A stretch of DNA of 64,000 nt from CBDHHC01 sp965263345 (GCA_965263345.1 CBDHHC010000024.1:62001-126000); one strand, 5' to 3'; shown: positions 9,519-18,817, counted from the stretch's first letter. A program made the numbers and translations. The notes: generated from the sequence alone by a model not told the origin.

Positions 9519-10721
9519 TTATGAAATGCGATCGGCGAACAACTCCGCCAGTTTGTCCACCTGCTTATCAATATCAAATTCATTAACAACCTTCTCACGG
9601 GCATTTTGTGCGATTGTCTGACAAGCCTCAGGAAAATCAATATAATTTGCAATAGCTTGAGCAAGTCCATTTACATCAGAAGGGTAAACCATCTGTCCTG
9701 TATTTTCATTAATCACTAGCTCAGCAATACCACCAACATAAGTCGCAATAACAGGAACGCCGACCGCCATAGACTCCATCAAGGAAACAGGAATACCTTC
9801 TGCAAAGCTAGGCAGAAGAAAAATATCACTTTCTTTCAGTTTTTGTTTGATAGTGGGTTGGTCTACAAAACCGCCAAAGATAATCTGCTGATCAAGGCCT
9901 TTTGAGTTCACAAGGCCTTCAAGCATTTTACGATCCTTGCCATCACCAAGCAATGTCAGTTCAAAATCATAACCACGCTGTTTCAATTGGTCCAACGCAT
10001 CAACCAGCATCGGAATGCCTTTTTCCGCATCAAGGCGTCCAACATAAAGAAATTTACGCGCAACACCTGTTGGTGGATTAAAATCAAGCACATGAGGATT
10101 AATTCCACAGCGCACAATTTTAAATTTGTGCCAGTCCTCTTTATCTGTATAAAGCATCATCTGGCTTGTACAGTAATGCCCGATGCATGTGATAAACTTT
10201 GAATATTTTGTTTTATAATCCAATGCCCAATGGTTGCCTTCAAAGAAAATATGAGGACCATGAATACTGATGCTGTATGGAATACCTGTATATTTCCAGG
10301 TTAGCATGGTCACAGTGCCACTGGTATCACCCAAATGATTATGAAGATGTTGAATGCCATCTTTCTTAATTTGATCTGCAAGCAGGATAGCTTCTAGAAA
10401 ATACATCAACTGTAAGAAATTACTCTTTAAACCAGGTCGAGAGGTCTTAAAAGAAAGTGCCAATGTCTTAAGGTAAGCAATTGGGTTAGTAAAGAAACAT
10501 TTTCCATGCACTGCAAGAAGTTTAAAAGGAGAGCAAGGCAGTAGAAAATGTGTATTTGCCTTTTCAGAAATTACTTCATCATCGACATCATGGTCCGGTC
10601 CACTTTTGCGAACAGAATAAGTAAGCACCTCTAAGCCGCGCTCTCTAAGGCCAATCACTTCACGCCGAATAAATGTATCCGTCGCACGAGGATATGTGTT
10701 AGTAAAATAAGCAATGCGCAC
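9519..10721 (-). CDS. GT4-family glycosyltransferase
   Basis: 400 residues with the two-domain GT-B layout. The C-terminal half has the sugar-nucleotide site: 'Y-V-G-R-L-D-A-E-K-G' (about 227-236), then 'L-L-P-S-F-A-E-G-I-P-V-S-L-M-E-S' where the two glutamates are the EX7E pair (about 315-330). The N-terminus (IAYFTNTYPRATDTFI) resembles WcaL/ExoL-type colanic and exopolysaccharide transferases. It should add a sugar to a lipid-linked polysaccharide or glycolipid on the cytoplasmic face of the membrane. It is the last gene of a three-gene operon, 18 bases downstream of the epimerase. The sugar donor is unknown. Confidence 0.9.
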   Translation of the reverse strand: MRIAYFTNTYPRATDTFIRREVIGLRERGLEVLTYSVRKSGPDHDVDDEVISEKANTHFLLPCSPFKLLAVHGKCFFTNPIAYLKTLALSFKTSRPGLKSNFLQLMYFLEAILLADQIKKDGIQHLHNHLGDTSGTVTMLTWKYTGIPYSISIHGPHIFFEGNHWALDYKTKYSKFITCIGHYCTSQMMLYTDKEDWHKFKIVRCGINPHVLDFNPPTGVARKFLYVGRLDAEKGIPMLVDALDQLKQRGYDFELTLLGDGKDRKMLEGLVNSKGLDQQIIFGGFVDQPTIKQKLKESDIFLLPSFAEGIPVSLMESMAVGVPVIATYVGGIAELVINENTGQMVYPSDVNGLAQAIANYIDFPEACQTIAQNAREKVVNEFDIDKQVDKLAELFADRIS

Positions 10722-10739
10722 GGGTATACCTCTTGATGT

Positions 10740-11651
10740 TTATAGATTTTGATTTGCTTTTGCAGAAGAAAACTCAAATGGGAACTGTCTAGCAGCAACA
10801 CTATTTTTCCGAAAAGCATCTGGCACTTTCTTACCAAGACCAGCAACAGATAATCCAGTACGCGCAACAGATGTCAAAAGATTATAAGTTTTATAAGGAA
10901 GCGGAACTGCAAATTTTAATCCACCAGCTTCTTTGAGTTTTTTTAGATACTCACTTTGATTGACCAATGAGGGATCAAGCACATGAAACACATCATCTGT
11001 TAAGTTCAATTGACCAGCTGCTGAGACAATCAACTTAGCAACAACATCCACATGAACCAATGGAACCTGTCCCTGATGCTTCGCAGATAAACCAAGTCCT
11101 TTCTTGATAAAACCAGCATGAGCTTCTGAAAGATTAGTTTCACTGTATACCAATCCAGGGCGCAAAATAACCAGCTGTTTATCACCTGTTTTCCAGTCTT
11201 TACACAGCAACTCCTGGTCACGCTTCATACGCGCATAATTTCCAAGTGCTAAATCATCCTGGCACAAAGGTGTCGCTTCATCAATGACAGAAGAGGGTGC
11301 CTGGTTCATATAATCGAGAACTGAAATACTGCTGATCGCTATAAGACGTTTGACACCAGCTAGATCCATCGCCGCAAGGAGAGATCTGGTAATGTCTAAT
11401 GTCTCTTCATATTGATTAGGCCCGCTCATCACCGCTGCAAGGTGAATCGCGCCATCGCATCCTGCAAGAACACCAGCGAGTTGCTCTTTGTCTTTTAAGT
11501 CTGATTGGTGTATTGTAAGTTGTGTGGAAGCTGCAAAAGGTGTGTTTCCAACATTACGCACAATTGCAACCACATGATGGCCTTGTTCAAGAGCTTGGCT
11601 GACGACTTTTTGACCGATAAATCCTGTAGCGCCAGTGATAGCAAGTTTCAT
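10740..11651 (-). CDS. NAD(P)-dependent sugar epimerase/dehydratase (extended SDR)
   Basis: 303 residues. It begins with a Rossmann GATGFIG nucleotide-binding loop (residues 7-13) and carries the SDR catalytic Y-x-x-x-K as 'Y-A-R-M-K' (about 144-148) with an upstream Ser pair ('A-I-S-S-I-S'). Extended SDR members interconvert nucleotide sugars or reduce related substrates; this one is rather short, so the exact reaction is open. It lies between the Gfo/Idh/MocA oxidoreductase and the glycosyltransferase on the same strand, so all three likely build and attach one modified sugar. Confidence 0.88.
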   Translation of the reverse strand: MKLAITGATGFIGQKVVSQALEQGHHVVAIVRNVGNTPFAASTQLTIHQSDLKDKEQLAGVLAGCDGAIHLAAVMSGPNQYEETLDITRSLLAAMDLAGVKRLIAISSISVLDYMNQAPSSVIDEATPLCQDDLALGNYARMKRDQELLCKDWKTGDKQLVILRPGLVYSETNLSEAHAGFIKKGLGLSAKHQGQVPLVHVDVVAKLIVSAAGQLNLTDDVFHVLDPSLVNQSEYLKKLKEAGGLKFAVPLPYKTYNLLTSVARTGLSVAGLGKKVPDAFRKNSVAARQFPFEFSSAKANQNL

Positions 11652-11699
11652 GATATGTCGCCCCCTTTGGACATGTTCAATTCTTTATTTTTATCTTCG

Positions 11700-12833
11700 C
11701 TAATCAATATTCGCCCAAGGCATCGGATTAACCTTTGGCATAGTCGTTTTCATTTCTTGCACACCTAGCACATCATGTGCATTTTGAATGGCAAGTGTGA
11801 CTTCATTTAAATGTAATGCAAAGTCTGCAGAAACCCGGCTTTCTCTGCCTTCACTCAAAGCATCCAGCATCTCAGCTGGTCCAAGAGCGAAATTCATTGT
11901 TGCTGCACCTTTGCGGCCAACTTTTGGGTGAGTCGGGCCTGGCAGGCTGACCTTTTTTGCAAAAGGGCTATTTATCAGTTTTCTGCGTATAACATGGCGG
12001 CGTCGGACTTTAACTGAAGCAGTATTATTCCAGCATTCATTGATCTCAAGAATCCCCTCTTTGCCATAGACCCGCATTTTATGATCATGTGGAGCGATGA
12101 TACTGCATGTTAGCCGAGCAACCATTCCACTTTCAAAAAATAAAGTAGCAGTCGAAAAATCAGGTGCTGTATTTGCGCCTGGCTCAAGCTTATCATCAAT
12201 AAGGTCAGCTGAAGCAGCAACCACTTTTTTAACAGAACCAAAAATGGCCATCAACCAGGTGAGATAATATCCGGCATGTTCAAGCGTGCACCCTACAAGA
12301 AACTCATCACGATAAGGCCATGGTGCACCAGACTCACTGATCCATTTTTCATAAGGAGCTTGTGGGATAAAGTCATCGTCAAGCTCAGCATAAATCAGAT
12401 AAGGTTTGCCAATCTTTTGTTGTCTTAAGGCATATCCTAAAGTTTGTGCCGTTTCACACAAAAAACTACAAGGCGCTGAGCCAAGCATCACACCTTTATC
12501 TTTTGAAAGTTGATGCAACTCATAAGCGTGATCCATTTCAATCGCCAGAGGCTTCTCAGAATAAACATGTTTCCCTGCCTCTAAACATGCTTTTGAAACT
12601 TCATAGTGAGCACCAGGATTGGTAAGATTAAGAACGAGCGAAATATCATTATTTTCATCTAATATATCATCCATGGATTGAGCATCAGGCACATTCCAGA
12701 AAGTGCAGAATTCTTTTAAACGATCAGAGCGTTTATCAAAAACTTTCGCAACCTTAATATTGGGATGCATTTCAAGTGAACGCATATAAAAATCAGCAAC
12801 AAAACCGGCGCCAATAATTGCAATTTGATCCAT
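11700..12833 (-). CDS. Gfo/Idh/MocA-family oxidoreductase
   Basis: 377 residues. The N-terminal Rossmann domain (IAIIGAGFVADFY, residues 4-16) and the conserved EKP motif ('Y-S-E-K-P-L-A', about 92-98) identify the family. Residues 125-340 form the C-terminal substrate domain, with a His in 'E-H-A-G-Y-Y-L' that may take part in catalysis. Family members oxidise or reduce hydroxyl/keto groups of sugars and nucleotide sugars with NAD(P). It is first in the operon; 48 bases separate it from the epimerase. The promoter should lie in the 485-bp gap upstream. Confidence 0.9.
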   Translation of the reverse strand: MDQIAIIGAGFVADFYMRSLEMHPNIKVAKVFDKRSDRLKEFCTFWNVPDAQSMDDILDENNDISLVLNLTNPGAHYEVSKACLEAGKHVYSEKPLAIEMDHAYELHQLSKDKGVMLGSAPCSFLCETAQTLGYALRQQKIGKPYLIYAELDDDFIPQAPYEKWISESGAPWPYRDEFLVGCTLEHAGYYLTWLMAIFGSVKKVVAASADLIDDKLEPGANTAPDFSTATLFFESGMVARLTCSIIAPHDHKMRVYGKEGILEINECWNNTASVKVRRRHVIRRKLINSPFAKKVSLPGPTHPKVGRKGAATMNFALGPAEMLDALSEGRESRVSADFALHLNEVTLAIQNAHDVLGVQEMKTTMPKVNPMPWANID

Positions 12834-13318
12834 TATGCTACCTTTTGATTTTTATTATAAGCTTAGAGGTCATAGCTGAAATTTTTTAAATATTTACGCA
12901 AAGAACATTAAATTTTGCAGCTCAAAATCCTTGAGTCGCTTATAAAACATATGCCTCTTAACGTCTACACGATCCAATGGAATAAATAATGAATGTTGCA
13001 CCAATATTATAGTTTTTGATCTTAAGTTTAAGATTTTCCAATATTTTCAATAGTATCATGCGTCTTTGAGCCGCAATGATGGATAAAGAGATATAAATGA
13101 AATGCATTACTAGGTAAGAAAAAGATAACTGTAAAATAGATCATTTGAGAATTCTTGGTCAAAATAAAGGGGCAGGGGAACGTATAAAACTTTCTTCATC
13201 AACCAAGATATACTGAATTAAGAAATAAAACTCTCTAGCGGTGTTTGGAATAATGAGTTTTTCTCCCAACACTCACAATTCTAATTGCTAATATTAAAAT
13301 AAAACGTGTATCTGGATA
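12834..13318. other. Intergenic region
   Basis: A 485-bp AT-rich gap upstream of the sugar operon. I see no coding frame with a ribosome binding site, no tRNA and no strong hairpin. It presumably holds the operon promoter at its left end. Confidence 0.4.
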
Positions 13319-13900
13319 TCATGCATAAACCTTGGTCTTTAGCTCACTAAGTATTTCCTTTGTCGTTAACACTCTTCCATACATATTAATGATATCAGAC
13401 ACGAACTCATTGGTCTCAAGCTCATCATTTTTGCCTAATGCAGGTAACAAAGAACAGTCACGAACATATGTGAGGTCATGACCAAGATGGTAAGCATCTG
13501 TCGCAGTTGATATGCAGGTTTTCATATGCACCATACCAGTAACGATAATATGCGGGTTTTTTAGTTTATTCATAAAAGAACAAAAAGAAATATTGCTATA
13601 GCAGGAGGGAAGTTTTTTGTTTAATAAAAGTTCATTAGGCTGAGGCTGAACAATATTATATCCATGAGGTATATGAGAAAAATCTTTTTTTAAACTCTCT
13701 AATAATTGTGACCTAAAATGAACAATTTTTAGATTATTCTTTCGTGCAAACTGCAAAACTCTCTGGGCCCTTATAAGGCACTTATAAAATTGTTTGCTTC
13801 GTTGTGTTTTTTTACCTGCGAGGTACTCAAGCTCTAGGTCCATGAACAAAAAAACCAAAGATGAATGGTGTTGTTTGCTAAGTTCTGTTATGTCCGTCAT
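13319..13900 (-). CDS. Isochorismatase-fold cysteine hydrolase, copy 1
   Basis: 193 residues from an ATG with AGGGGC at good spacing; an upstream ATG extension has no such site. The cysteine-hydrolase triad is visible: Asp in 'F-M-D-L-E-L-E-Y', Lys in 'N-K-K-L-P-S-C-Y-S', Cys in 'K-T-C-I-S-T-A-T-D-A-Y'. Such enzymes hydrolyse amides or vinyl ethers (nicotinamide, isochorismate, ureas, N-carbamoyl compounds); the substrate is unknown. It is clearly paralogous to the gene at 15046-15633: both share the 'T-A-T-D-A-Y', 'R-D-C-S-L' and 'V-L-T-T-K-E' stretches. A CPBP protease gene lies between the copies on the other strand. Confidence 0.8.
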   Translation of the reverse strand: MTDITELSKQHHSSLVFLFMDLELEYLAGKKTQRSKQFYKCLIRAQRVLQFARKNNLKIVHFRSQLLESLKKDFSHIPHGYNIVQPQPNELLLNKKLPSCYSNISFCSFMNKLKNPHIIVTGMVHMKTCISTATDAYHLGHDLTYVRDCSLLPALGKNDELETNEFVSDIINMYGRVLTTKEILSELKTKVYA

Positions 13901-14205
13901 ATGCGCCCCTATGATAACACTAGCAATAGCTTCCAAGGGAAACATAGGAGTGACACCTTGGAATATTATGTTAAATAGGCCAATCCCAAAGCCCATATAT
14001 TACGTATAATTTATATGATATGATCACGTCATAAATGAACCTCAAAAATAAAATCGAATTGCCCCGTTTCATAAATGTAACGAGATAAACTGTTTTGTTA
14101 GCTAGGCGACATAAACTATTATATTTAATAATTTAAAAAAGAAGAGAGTTTAAAAGCGCATATTTAGAAAATAAATATCGCAGATGGGCTTATACTTAGG
14201 AAAAA

Positions 14206-14970
14206 GTGAATAATAAAATATTAACAATGGGGCTTAATATGTCTGAAACCACCAACACCCAAACATATCCTGTATGGGGAGCTATTGCCACTCTGGCATG
14301 GGGAGCATTGATTGCAATCAGTTTTGCTTTAATTCAGCTGGTTGTCTCATTTATTTATATTGGTTTACAATCAAATGATCCTGCAAATATCCCAGATGAT
14401 ATTGGATATAATGGGGATTTAATCGCTTTTGCAACCATAAGTACTTTTGTGTTTTGCAGCTCTCTTATAATTGGAATTATTACATTAAAAAAAGGCGCAA
14501 TCATCAATGATTACCTAGGTTTAACGCCAGTTTCGTTGTTAACTTTATTAAAATGGATGGTATTGCTTGTTGTAATCGTCATAGGTATTGATAGCCTGAC
14601 TTATGCGCTGGGAAAGCCGATTATTCCTGAATTTATGGTAAAAGCATATGGGTCTTCATCCAATCTAGTGCTATTTGCTTTTGCCATAGTCATTGCCGCA
14701 CCTATATTTGAGGAACTCTTTTTTCGAGGGTTTCTTATAACGGGTCTACAGTCCTCTTATGTTGGACCATATGGTTCAATAACTTTGACATCAATGATAT
14801 GGGCATGTATTCATTTGCAATATGACTTTTATTACATTTGTATTATTTTTGTGTTTGGTTTGGTCCTAGGGTTGGCAAGATTACAAACCAACTCACTCTA
14901 TGTACCAATCATGATGCATGCCCTAAACAATTTCTTAAGTTTCATATTAGCGGCAATTTTCGCAAAGTAA
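14206..14970 (+). CDS. CPBP-family intramembrane metalloprotease
   Basis: 254 residues with seven to eight membrane helices. The three Rce1-like motifs are present: EELFFR (EExxxR, about 171-176), a His in 'W-A-C-I-H-L' (about 206), and 'H-A-L-N-N' (about 239-243). CPBP proteases cleave substrates inside the membrane; in bacteria they serve in bacteriocin immunity, signalling or protein modification. Start choice is uncertain: GTG at 14206 has AGGA close ahead, while an ATG at 14239 (MSETT) has GGGG ahead. Confidence 0.85.
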   Translation: MNNKILTMGLNMSETTNTQTYPVWGAIATLAWGALIAISFALIQLVVSFIYIGLQSNDPANIPDDIGYNGDLIAFATISTFVFCSSLIIGIITLKKGAIINDYLGLTPVSLLTLLKWMVLLVVIVIGIDSLTYALGKPIIPEFMVKAYGSSSNLVLFAFAIVIAAPIFEELFFRGFLITGLQSSYVGPYGSITLTSMIWACIHLQYDFYYICIIFVFGLVLGLARLQTNSLYVPIMMHALNNFLSFILAAIFAK

Positions 14971-14980
14971 CTTTTAAAAA

Positions 14981-15015
14981 AGGAAAAAAGCAGATTAGGG
15001 AGGAAACCCAATCTG
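14981..15015 (-). terminator. Rho-independent terminator of isochorismatase copy 2
   Basis: Read on the minus strand, GCAGATT-GGG pairs with CCC-AATCTGC (one bulged base) and is followed by TTTTTTCC and a further T-run. It sits 31 bases after the stop of the gene ending at 15046. It may also help stop the convergent CPBP transcript. Confidence 0.8.
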
Positions 15016-15045
15016 CTCAAGTTAAGTGGTGGAGTAAAAAATAGT

Positions 15046-15633
15046 CTAGTGTTTATATTGGCTAAGGAATTCCTTCGTTGTTAAAACTCTGGAATACATA
15101 TTAATAATATCTGAGACTAGCGCATTACTTTCGACCTCATTTTGATTGCCTAATGCAGGTGTCAGCGAACAGTCACGAATATATGTAAGATCATGATAGT
15201 TGTGATAGGCATCTGTGGCTGTTGAAAGGCAAGTTTGAGTTTGTCTCAATCCTATTAAAATCACATGCGGATTATCTAGTCTTTTTAAGACACTATGAAA
15301 ATTAGAATTGCTGTAACAAGAAGGCAATTTGCTAACAAAGACGAGTTCATCTTGTCTCGGGCGCACATGATCATGTCCTTTAGGTGGTGGAGATTTTTGA
15401 TCTATAGATGGTTTTTTGTTACTCGTTCTGAAATGAGCTATTTTCATTTTATTCTTTCTCGCGAAAGATAGAATTCTCTGAGAGTTAATTAAACATTGGC
15501 TGACTTTTCTTGGACGAGCTTTTCTTGTTTTTCTTTGTTTTGAAAATGTAAGATATTCATCCTCAAGATCAACAAAAACAAACAAATATGATGGATTAGC
15601 AGCTTTGCGATTATAAGAAGTCTTTTTTCCCAT
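15046..15633 (-). CDS. Isochorismatase-fold cysteine hydrolase, copy 2
   Basis: 195 residues from an ATG preceded by GGGG seven bases upstream. The triad residues match copy 1: Asp in 'F-V-D-L-E-D-E-Y', Lys in 'V-S-K-L-P-S-C-Y-S', Cys in 'Q-T-C-L-S-T-A-T-D-A-Y'. It differs by a basic insertion after the first strand ('R-K-T-R-K-A-R-P-R-K'). The paralogue keeps the same cis-peptide neighbourhood and C-terminal helix ('I-I-N-M-Y-S-R-V-L-T-T-K-E'). It probably arose by local duplication. The substrate is unknown. Confidence 0.8.
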   Translation of the reverse strand: MGKKTSYNRKAANPSYLFVFVDLEDEYLTFSKQRKTRKARPRKVSQCLINSQRILSFARKNKMKIAHFRTSNKKPSIDQKSPPPKGHDHVRPRQDELVFVSKLPSCYSNSNFHSVLKRLDNPHVILIGLRQTQTCLSTATDAYHNYHDLTYIRDCSLTPALGNQNEVESNALVSDIINMYSRVLTTKEFLSQYKH

Positions 15634-16357
15634 TTTTGACCCCGGCAACAATACGATACTTATTTGATAATGTGTAAATTCAAAAATCGCATAAAGGCAA
15701 TGATTAGGGAGGGTTAAATATATTAAACCATAAGAGGATAGGGTAGGAGAGAGTGTTGTCTAATTTGCGATGAACGAAGCATTGAAATGGAACAGGATTT
15801 TTCTTGTTCACTTTATCTATGACAGAACAATGCCCAAATGGATCTTTGTATTCTATATTGGATAGAATATGACACATGCTCGATACCACACTTAATTCGA
15901 GCCATGACAAAGGCGACATATGTTTTATGTCATCTATATTTAAAAATTGCAAGGTAAAGTTGACACAGGAAATGAGCACAAGCTTGCTAATCGCACAGCT
16001 TGTTGCTAAAATATAACAGTGGTCACCTGGACTCATAGCATCTGCTATGACAAGGCGACACCTTATGTCTGGGGGCCACACCGAAATGGGAAACAGTATT
16101 GGCCTATGGACAAAAGATAGAATAGAACTGTGTGAATTGTAATATCAGACAGGGAAATGTAACGGCCCGTTTCAGATTTGAAACGCCGCTCGGGTAATTT
16201 TTACTAAACCTAGGTGTTCTATGGTAGTTAAATAGAAAATGGTAGTTAAATAGAAAATATAAGTCGCGATACAGACGTTTTATAAAATACAAATGCGAAT
16301 TACACAATAGTCTATAGCAAAAATATATAACATTTTGTGAAAAAATTCACAAGTCTT
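15634..16357. other. Intergenic region with doubtful open frames
   Basis: 724 bases without a supported gene. A minus-strand frame (15704-16081, 125 codons, GTG start) contains 'R-L-V-I-A-D-A-M-S', loosely like the region after the active Cys of isochorismatase-fold enzymes. It lacks the Asp, Lys and Cys motifs and a ribosome binding site, so it may be a decayed third paralogue or chance. A short tandem duplication lies at 16221-16256. Confidence 0.35.
16221..16256. repeat. 18-bp tandem duplication, two copies
   Basis: The unit ATGGTAGTTAAATAGAAA occurs twice in direct succession, perfectly. It lies in the AT-rich gap downstream of the pentapeptide gene and looks like a slippage product. Confidence 0.9.
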
Positions 16358-17578
16358 CTATTTTAACTTAAACAAATTCCTCAACCCCAACAAAATCAGA
16401 AAAAGCAGGATCGCCGAGAGCAGGGTATGCCCCAGGCCCATCATTCCAAGCCATTGTGGCAGGTTACCATTTGTAAAAAAGCAATTATAGGCATCTTCTA
16501 TTTCTTTTCGACGAACTGCCCCAAGAAAGATTAGGGCATTTTGTGTGCCAAGATAGAGGGCTTTTCCGATATATCCTGAACAGACTTCTGTTTTTGTTGC
16601 TAACCAAAAATAACTGAAAGCTATGAGAGGAATAAGGGAGAGCCAGATGAGAAAGGGGCGCAATTCAGCAGTACCATAGTCTGAAAATGCATCATAAAAT
16701 AAAGAAAACCACCAACTCGGATTCCAAAACTTCCACCATTTTTCTTTGGTTCCACGTTTGCTTCTCATCTCACCTTTAAAGAAAAGACGTTCGCGTTCGT
16801 AATCATGGGTTTCAATGGCGAGACGACGGAGGGCGCGGAATTTGGTGAAACCTTCACTATCGACTTTTGCAAAGATACTTCTCCAAAAAAACGGTATCGG
16901 AATTTGAGCATTATCCAAATTAGGGGCTTGGGTAAAGTCTGCTTGGTGAAAACTAGGAACCTGTTTAAATGCGGCATTGGAGAGATCAAAGGCACGCTTG
17001 CTGTTTATAGCAGTAAAGTCTACCTCTTGTTCAAATTTTACGTTTGTAAAGTTTGTTAAGCTTTTAAAGTCTGAATGAGAGAAGCTTGTTGTTTTCTCAA
17101 AGGTGCTGCTAGCAAATTTGGTAGTCCCGCAGAAAGTAGTCTTTTGAAACCAAGTATCGCTTGAAAAGGTTATGCTTTCGAACCAAGCAGTGTTATGAAA
17201 GGTAGCACCATCATACCCAGCAGTACTTGAAAACTTAGCCAGAAGGAACTGTGCAGTATCAGAAAAAGTTGCATTAACGAACATAGCATAATTGACGAAT
17301 TTAGTATCAATAAAACCAGCAAGACGAGAAAAGGTTGAGCTCCTAAACTCTACAGTACCAAAAAAGGTAGCTTGATTAAACTCAGCAATACCAAAAAAGG
17401 TTGCTTCTTCGAAACTAACATTACCTGAAAATGTTGCGCCCTTGAATCTTGCATCACCAGGAAATAAGTAACCACTCAGATTTATAGTCCAGCCGTCACA
17501 ACGGAGTAATTTTATACTTGTATCTACGTTTGTGTTTTCAACCATATTATTTAAATTTTGAAAGGAATTATATAGTTT
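16358..17578 (-). pseudogene. Pentapeptide-repeat membrane protein, C-terminal part cut off by the IS
   Basis: The frame stays open from the IS edge (17578) through an ATG at 17545 to the stop at 16358 (395 residues from that ATG). The first half is about 25 repeats of the F-x-x-A-T-F type (for example ATFSGNVSF), which fold as a right-handed quadrilateral helix. The second half has a conserved 'R-A-L-R-R-L-A-I-E-T-H-D-Y-E-R-E' segment and two membrane segments near the C-terminus. Family members carry an N-terminal region with 'W-N-D-W-A-x-x-M-L-A-K-K-K'. That region is found on the far side of the IS (18813-19168), so the gene was one unit before insertion. The internal ATG has no good ribosome binding site, so expression is doubtful. 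Confidence 0.8.
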
Positions 17579-17654
17579 TGACCTTCCCCCTATAATTAGC
17601 TCCAGTTTTCATCTCGTGATATAGATCAGATTCGCGGCATATACGGAGGGTATT

Positions 17655-17933
17655 ATGGGGAAGAAGCGACACAGTGTTGAGCAGATTATTCGGCTTTTGA
17701 GACAGGCAGAAGTTCTTGCAGCACAGGGCAAGAAGGTCCCTGAAATCTGTCGTGATCTTGGTATTTCTGATTATAGCTATTACACTTGGCGCAAGATGTA
17801 TGGCGGAATGCAGGTTGATCAGGCAAAGCGCCTGAAAGAGCTTGAGGCAGAGAATAACAGGTTAAAGCGTGCCGTTGCCGATCTTACTCTTGATAACCAG
17901 ATCCTCAAGGATGTTTCCAAGGGAAACTTCTAA
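17655..17933 (+). CDS. IS3-family transposase OrfA
   Basis: 92 residues. An N-terminal helix-turn-helix (about 8-50, 'E-Q-I-I-R-L-L-R-Q-A-E' and 'C-R-D-L-G-I-S-D-Y-S-Y-Y-T-W') binds the IS ends. A C-terminal leucine-zipper-like segment (about 60-85) mediates dimerisation. GGAGGG precedes the ATG. The last codons contain the heptamer GGGAAAC in the register X-XXY-YYZ, followed two codons later by TAA, so a fraction of ribosomes should slip -1 into orfB to make OrfAB transposase. Confidence 0.93.
   Translation: MGKKRHSVEQIIRLLRQAEVLAAQGKKVPEICRDLGISDYSYYTWRKMYGGMQVDQAKRLKELEAENNRLKRAVADLTLDNQILKDVSKGNF
17921..17927 (+). promoter_or_regulatory. Programmed -1 frameshift heptamer
   Basis: GGGAAAC falls exactly in the frame AA-G GGA AAC of orfA, four bases before its TAA. 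After slipping back one base the next codon is CTT at 17927 and the orfB frame is open to 18817. This is the canonical slippery arrangement of IS3 elements, although A-rich heptamers are more usual. Confidence 0.75.
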
Positions 17934-18817
17934 GCGCTGAACGACGTCGTCAGAGTGTTATTTATGTACAGCAGCGTTATGGTCTGTCAGAGAGACGGGC
18001 CTGCAAGGCTCTGAACGTGAGCCGCTCTGTTCAGCGATACCGCAAAAGAAAACCTGATGATGAAGGGGCCTTACAGGCTGACATTATCAGACTGGCCAGC
18101 AAGTATGGCCGTTATGGCTACCGCCGGATTACAGCTCTTCTCAGAACAGAAGGTTGGACAGTCAATCACAAACGTGTTGAACGTATCTGGCGCGAAGAAG
18201 GCCTTCGCGTTCCTAAAAAACAAAAGAAAAGAAAGCGTCTGTATCTGAATGATGGGTCCTGCATTCGTTTGCGCCCTTGTTGGCAAAACCATGTCTGGAG
18301 TTATGACTTTGTTGCCGAACGGCTCTCCAATGGTCGCAAGATCCGGCTTCTGACAATCATTGATGAATATACGCGGGAATGTCTTGCGATCCATGTAAAT
18401 TACCGACAGAATTCCGATAATGTGCTGTATGTTCTGAGTGATCTCTTTATTACTAAAGGTATTCCAGACCATATCAGGTCAGACAACGGATCGGAGTTTT
18501 GCGCCAGGACACTTCGTAAATGGCTGAAGGAGCTGGGTGTTAAGACAGCATATATCGAACCGGGCAGCCCTTGGGAAAACGGGTACAACGAGAGTTTTAA
18601 TGGCCGGTTGAGAGACGAGTTTCTAAATGGAGAACTGTTTCATACGTTGACAGAAGCCAGGGTGCTTATTGAGGACTGGAGAAAACATTACAATCATATC
18701 AGACCTCACAGCTCATTGGGCTACAGACCTCCCGCTCCAAAGGCGATTGTAAGCCCTGATCCGCATTCCGCTACGCTCCATGCAGATCAGGGCTTACAGG
18801 GACTGCGGGTCAACTGA
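17927..18817 (+). CDS. IS3-family transposase OrfB (DDE catalytic part)
   Basis: The open orfB frame runs from the slip point; the first in-frame internal start is near 18017. It contains the HTH_21-like segment ('Y-G-Y-R-R-I-T-A-L-L-R') and the DDE catalytic core: Asp in 'S-Y-D-F-V', Asp in 'R-S-D-N-G-S-E-F', Glu in 'N-G-Y-N-E-S-F-N-G-R-L-R-D-E'. It ends with the family's 'H-S-S-L-G-Y-R-P-P-A-P' tail. The stop codon lies 5 bases beyond the GGTCA end, so the last residues and the stop come from flanking DNA. OrfAB fusion catalyses copy-out/paste-in transposition. Confidence 0.92.
   Translation, partial: LLSAERRRQSVIYVQQRYGLSERRACKALNVSRSVQRYRKRKPDDEGALQADIIRLASKYGRYGYRRITALLRTEGWTVNHKRVERIWREEGLRVPKKQKKRKRLYLNDGSCIRLRPCWQNHVWSYDFVAERLSNGRKIRLLTIIDEYTRECLAIHVNYRQNSDNVLYVLSDLFITKGIPDHIRSDNGSEFCARTLRKWLKELGVKTAYIEPGSPWENGYNESFNGRLRDEFLNGELFHTLTEARVLIEDWRKHYNHIRPHSSLGYRPPAPKAIVSPDPHSATLHADQGLQGLRVN
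18749..18797 (+). other. Subterminal hairpin in the IS
   Basis: GTAAGCCCTGATC (18749-18761) and GATCAGGGCTTAC (18785-18797) form a perfect 13-bp stem with a 23-base loop, just inside the right IS end and within orfB. It could act as a terminator, insulate against outside transcription, or bind transposase. Confidence 0.75.

Larger units (their letters stand above)
17579..18812 (+). mobile_element. IS3-family insertion sequence (IS407-like)
   Basis: About 1.23 kb with two overlapping frames, orfA and orfB, typical of the IS3 family. The ends read TGACC... on the left and ...GGTCA on the right, giving short imperfect terminal inverted repeats that begin TG and end CA. No 4-bp target duplication is visible (GTTT on the left against ACTG on the right), so flanking DNA has been lost or rearranged since insertion. 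The element lies inside a pentapeptide-repeat gene, in the opposite orientation. All transposase motifs are intact, so it may be active. Confidence 0.9.

Noticed and set aside
15704..16081. Third isochorismatase-fold gene
   Set aside because: GTG start without ribosome binding site, triad residues absent, only a short resemblance; kept as a comment in the gap entry.
18071..18588. Minus-strand ORFs inside the insertion sequence
   Set aside because: They are antisense to the transposase, which has all catalytic motifs.
17571..18817. Target-site duplication of the insertion sequence
   Set aside because: Flanks tried at both possible end definitions do not match, so none is called.
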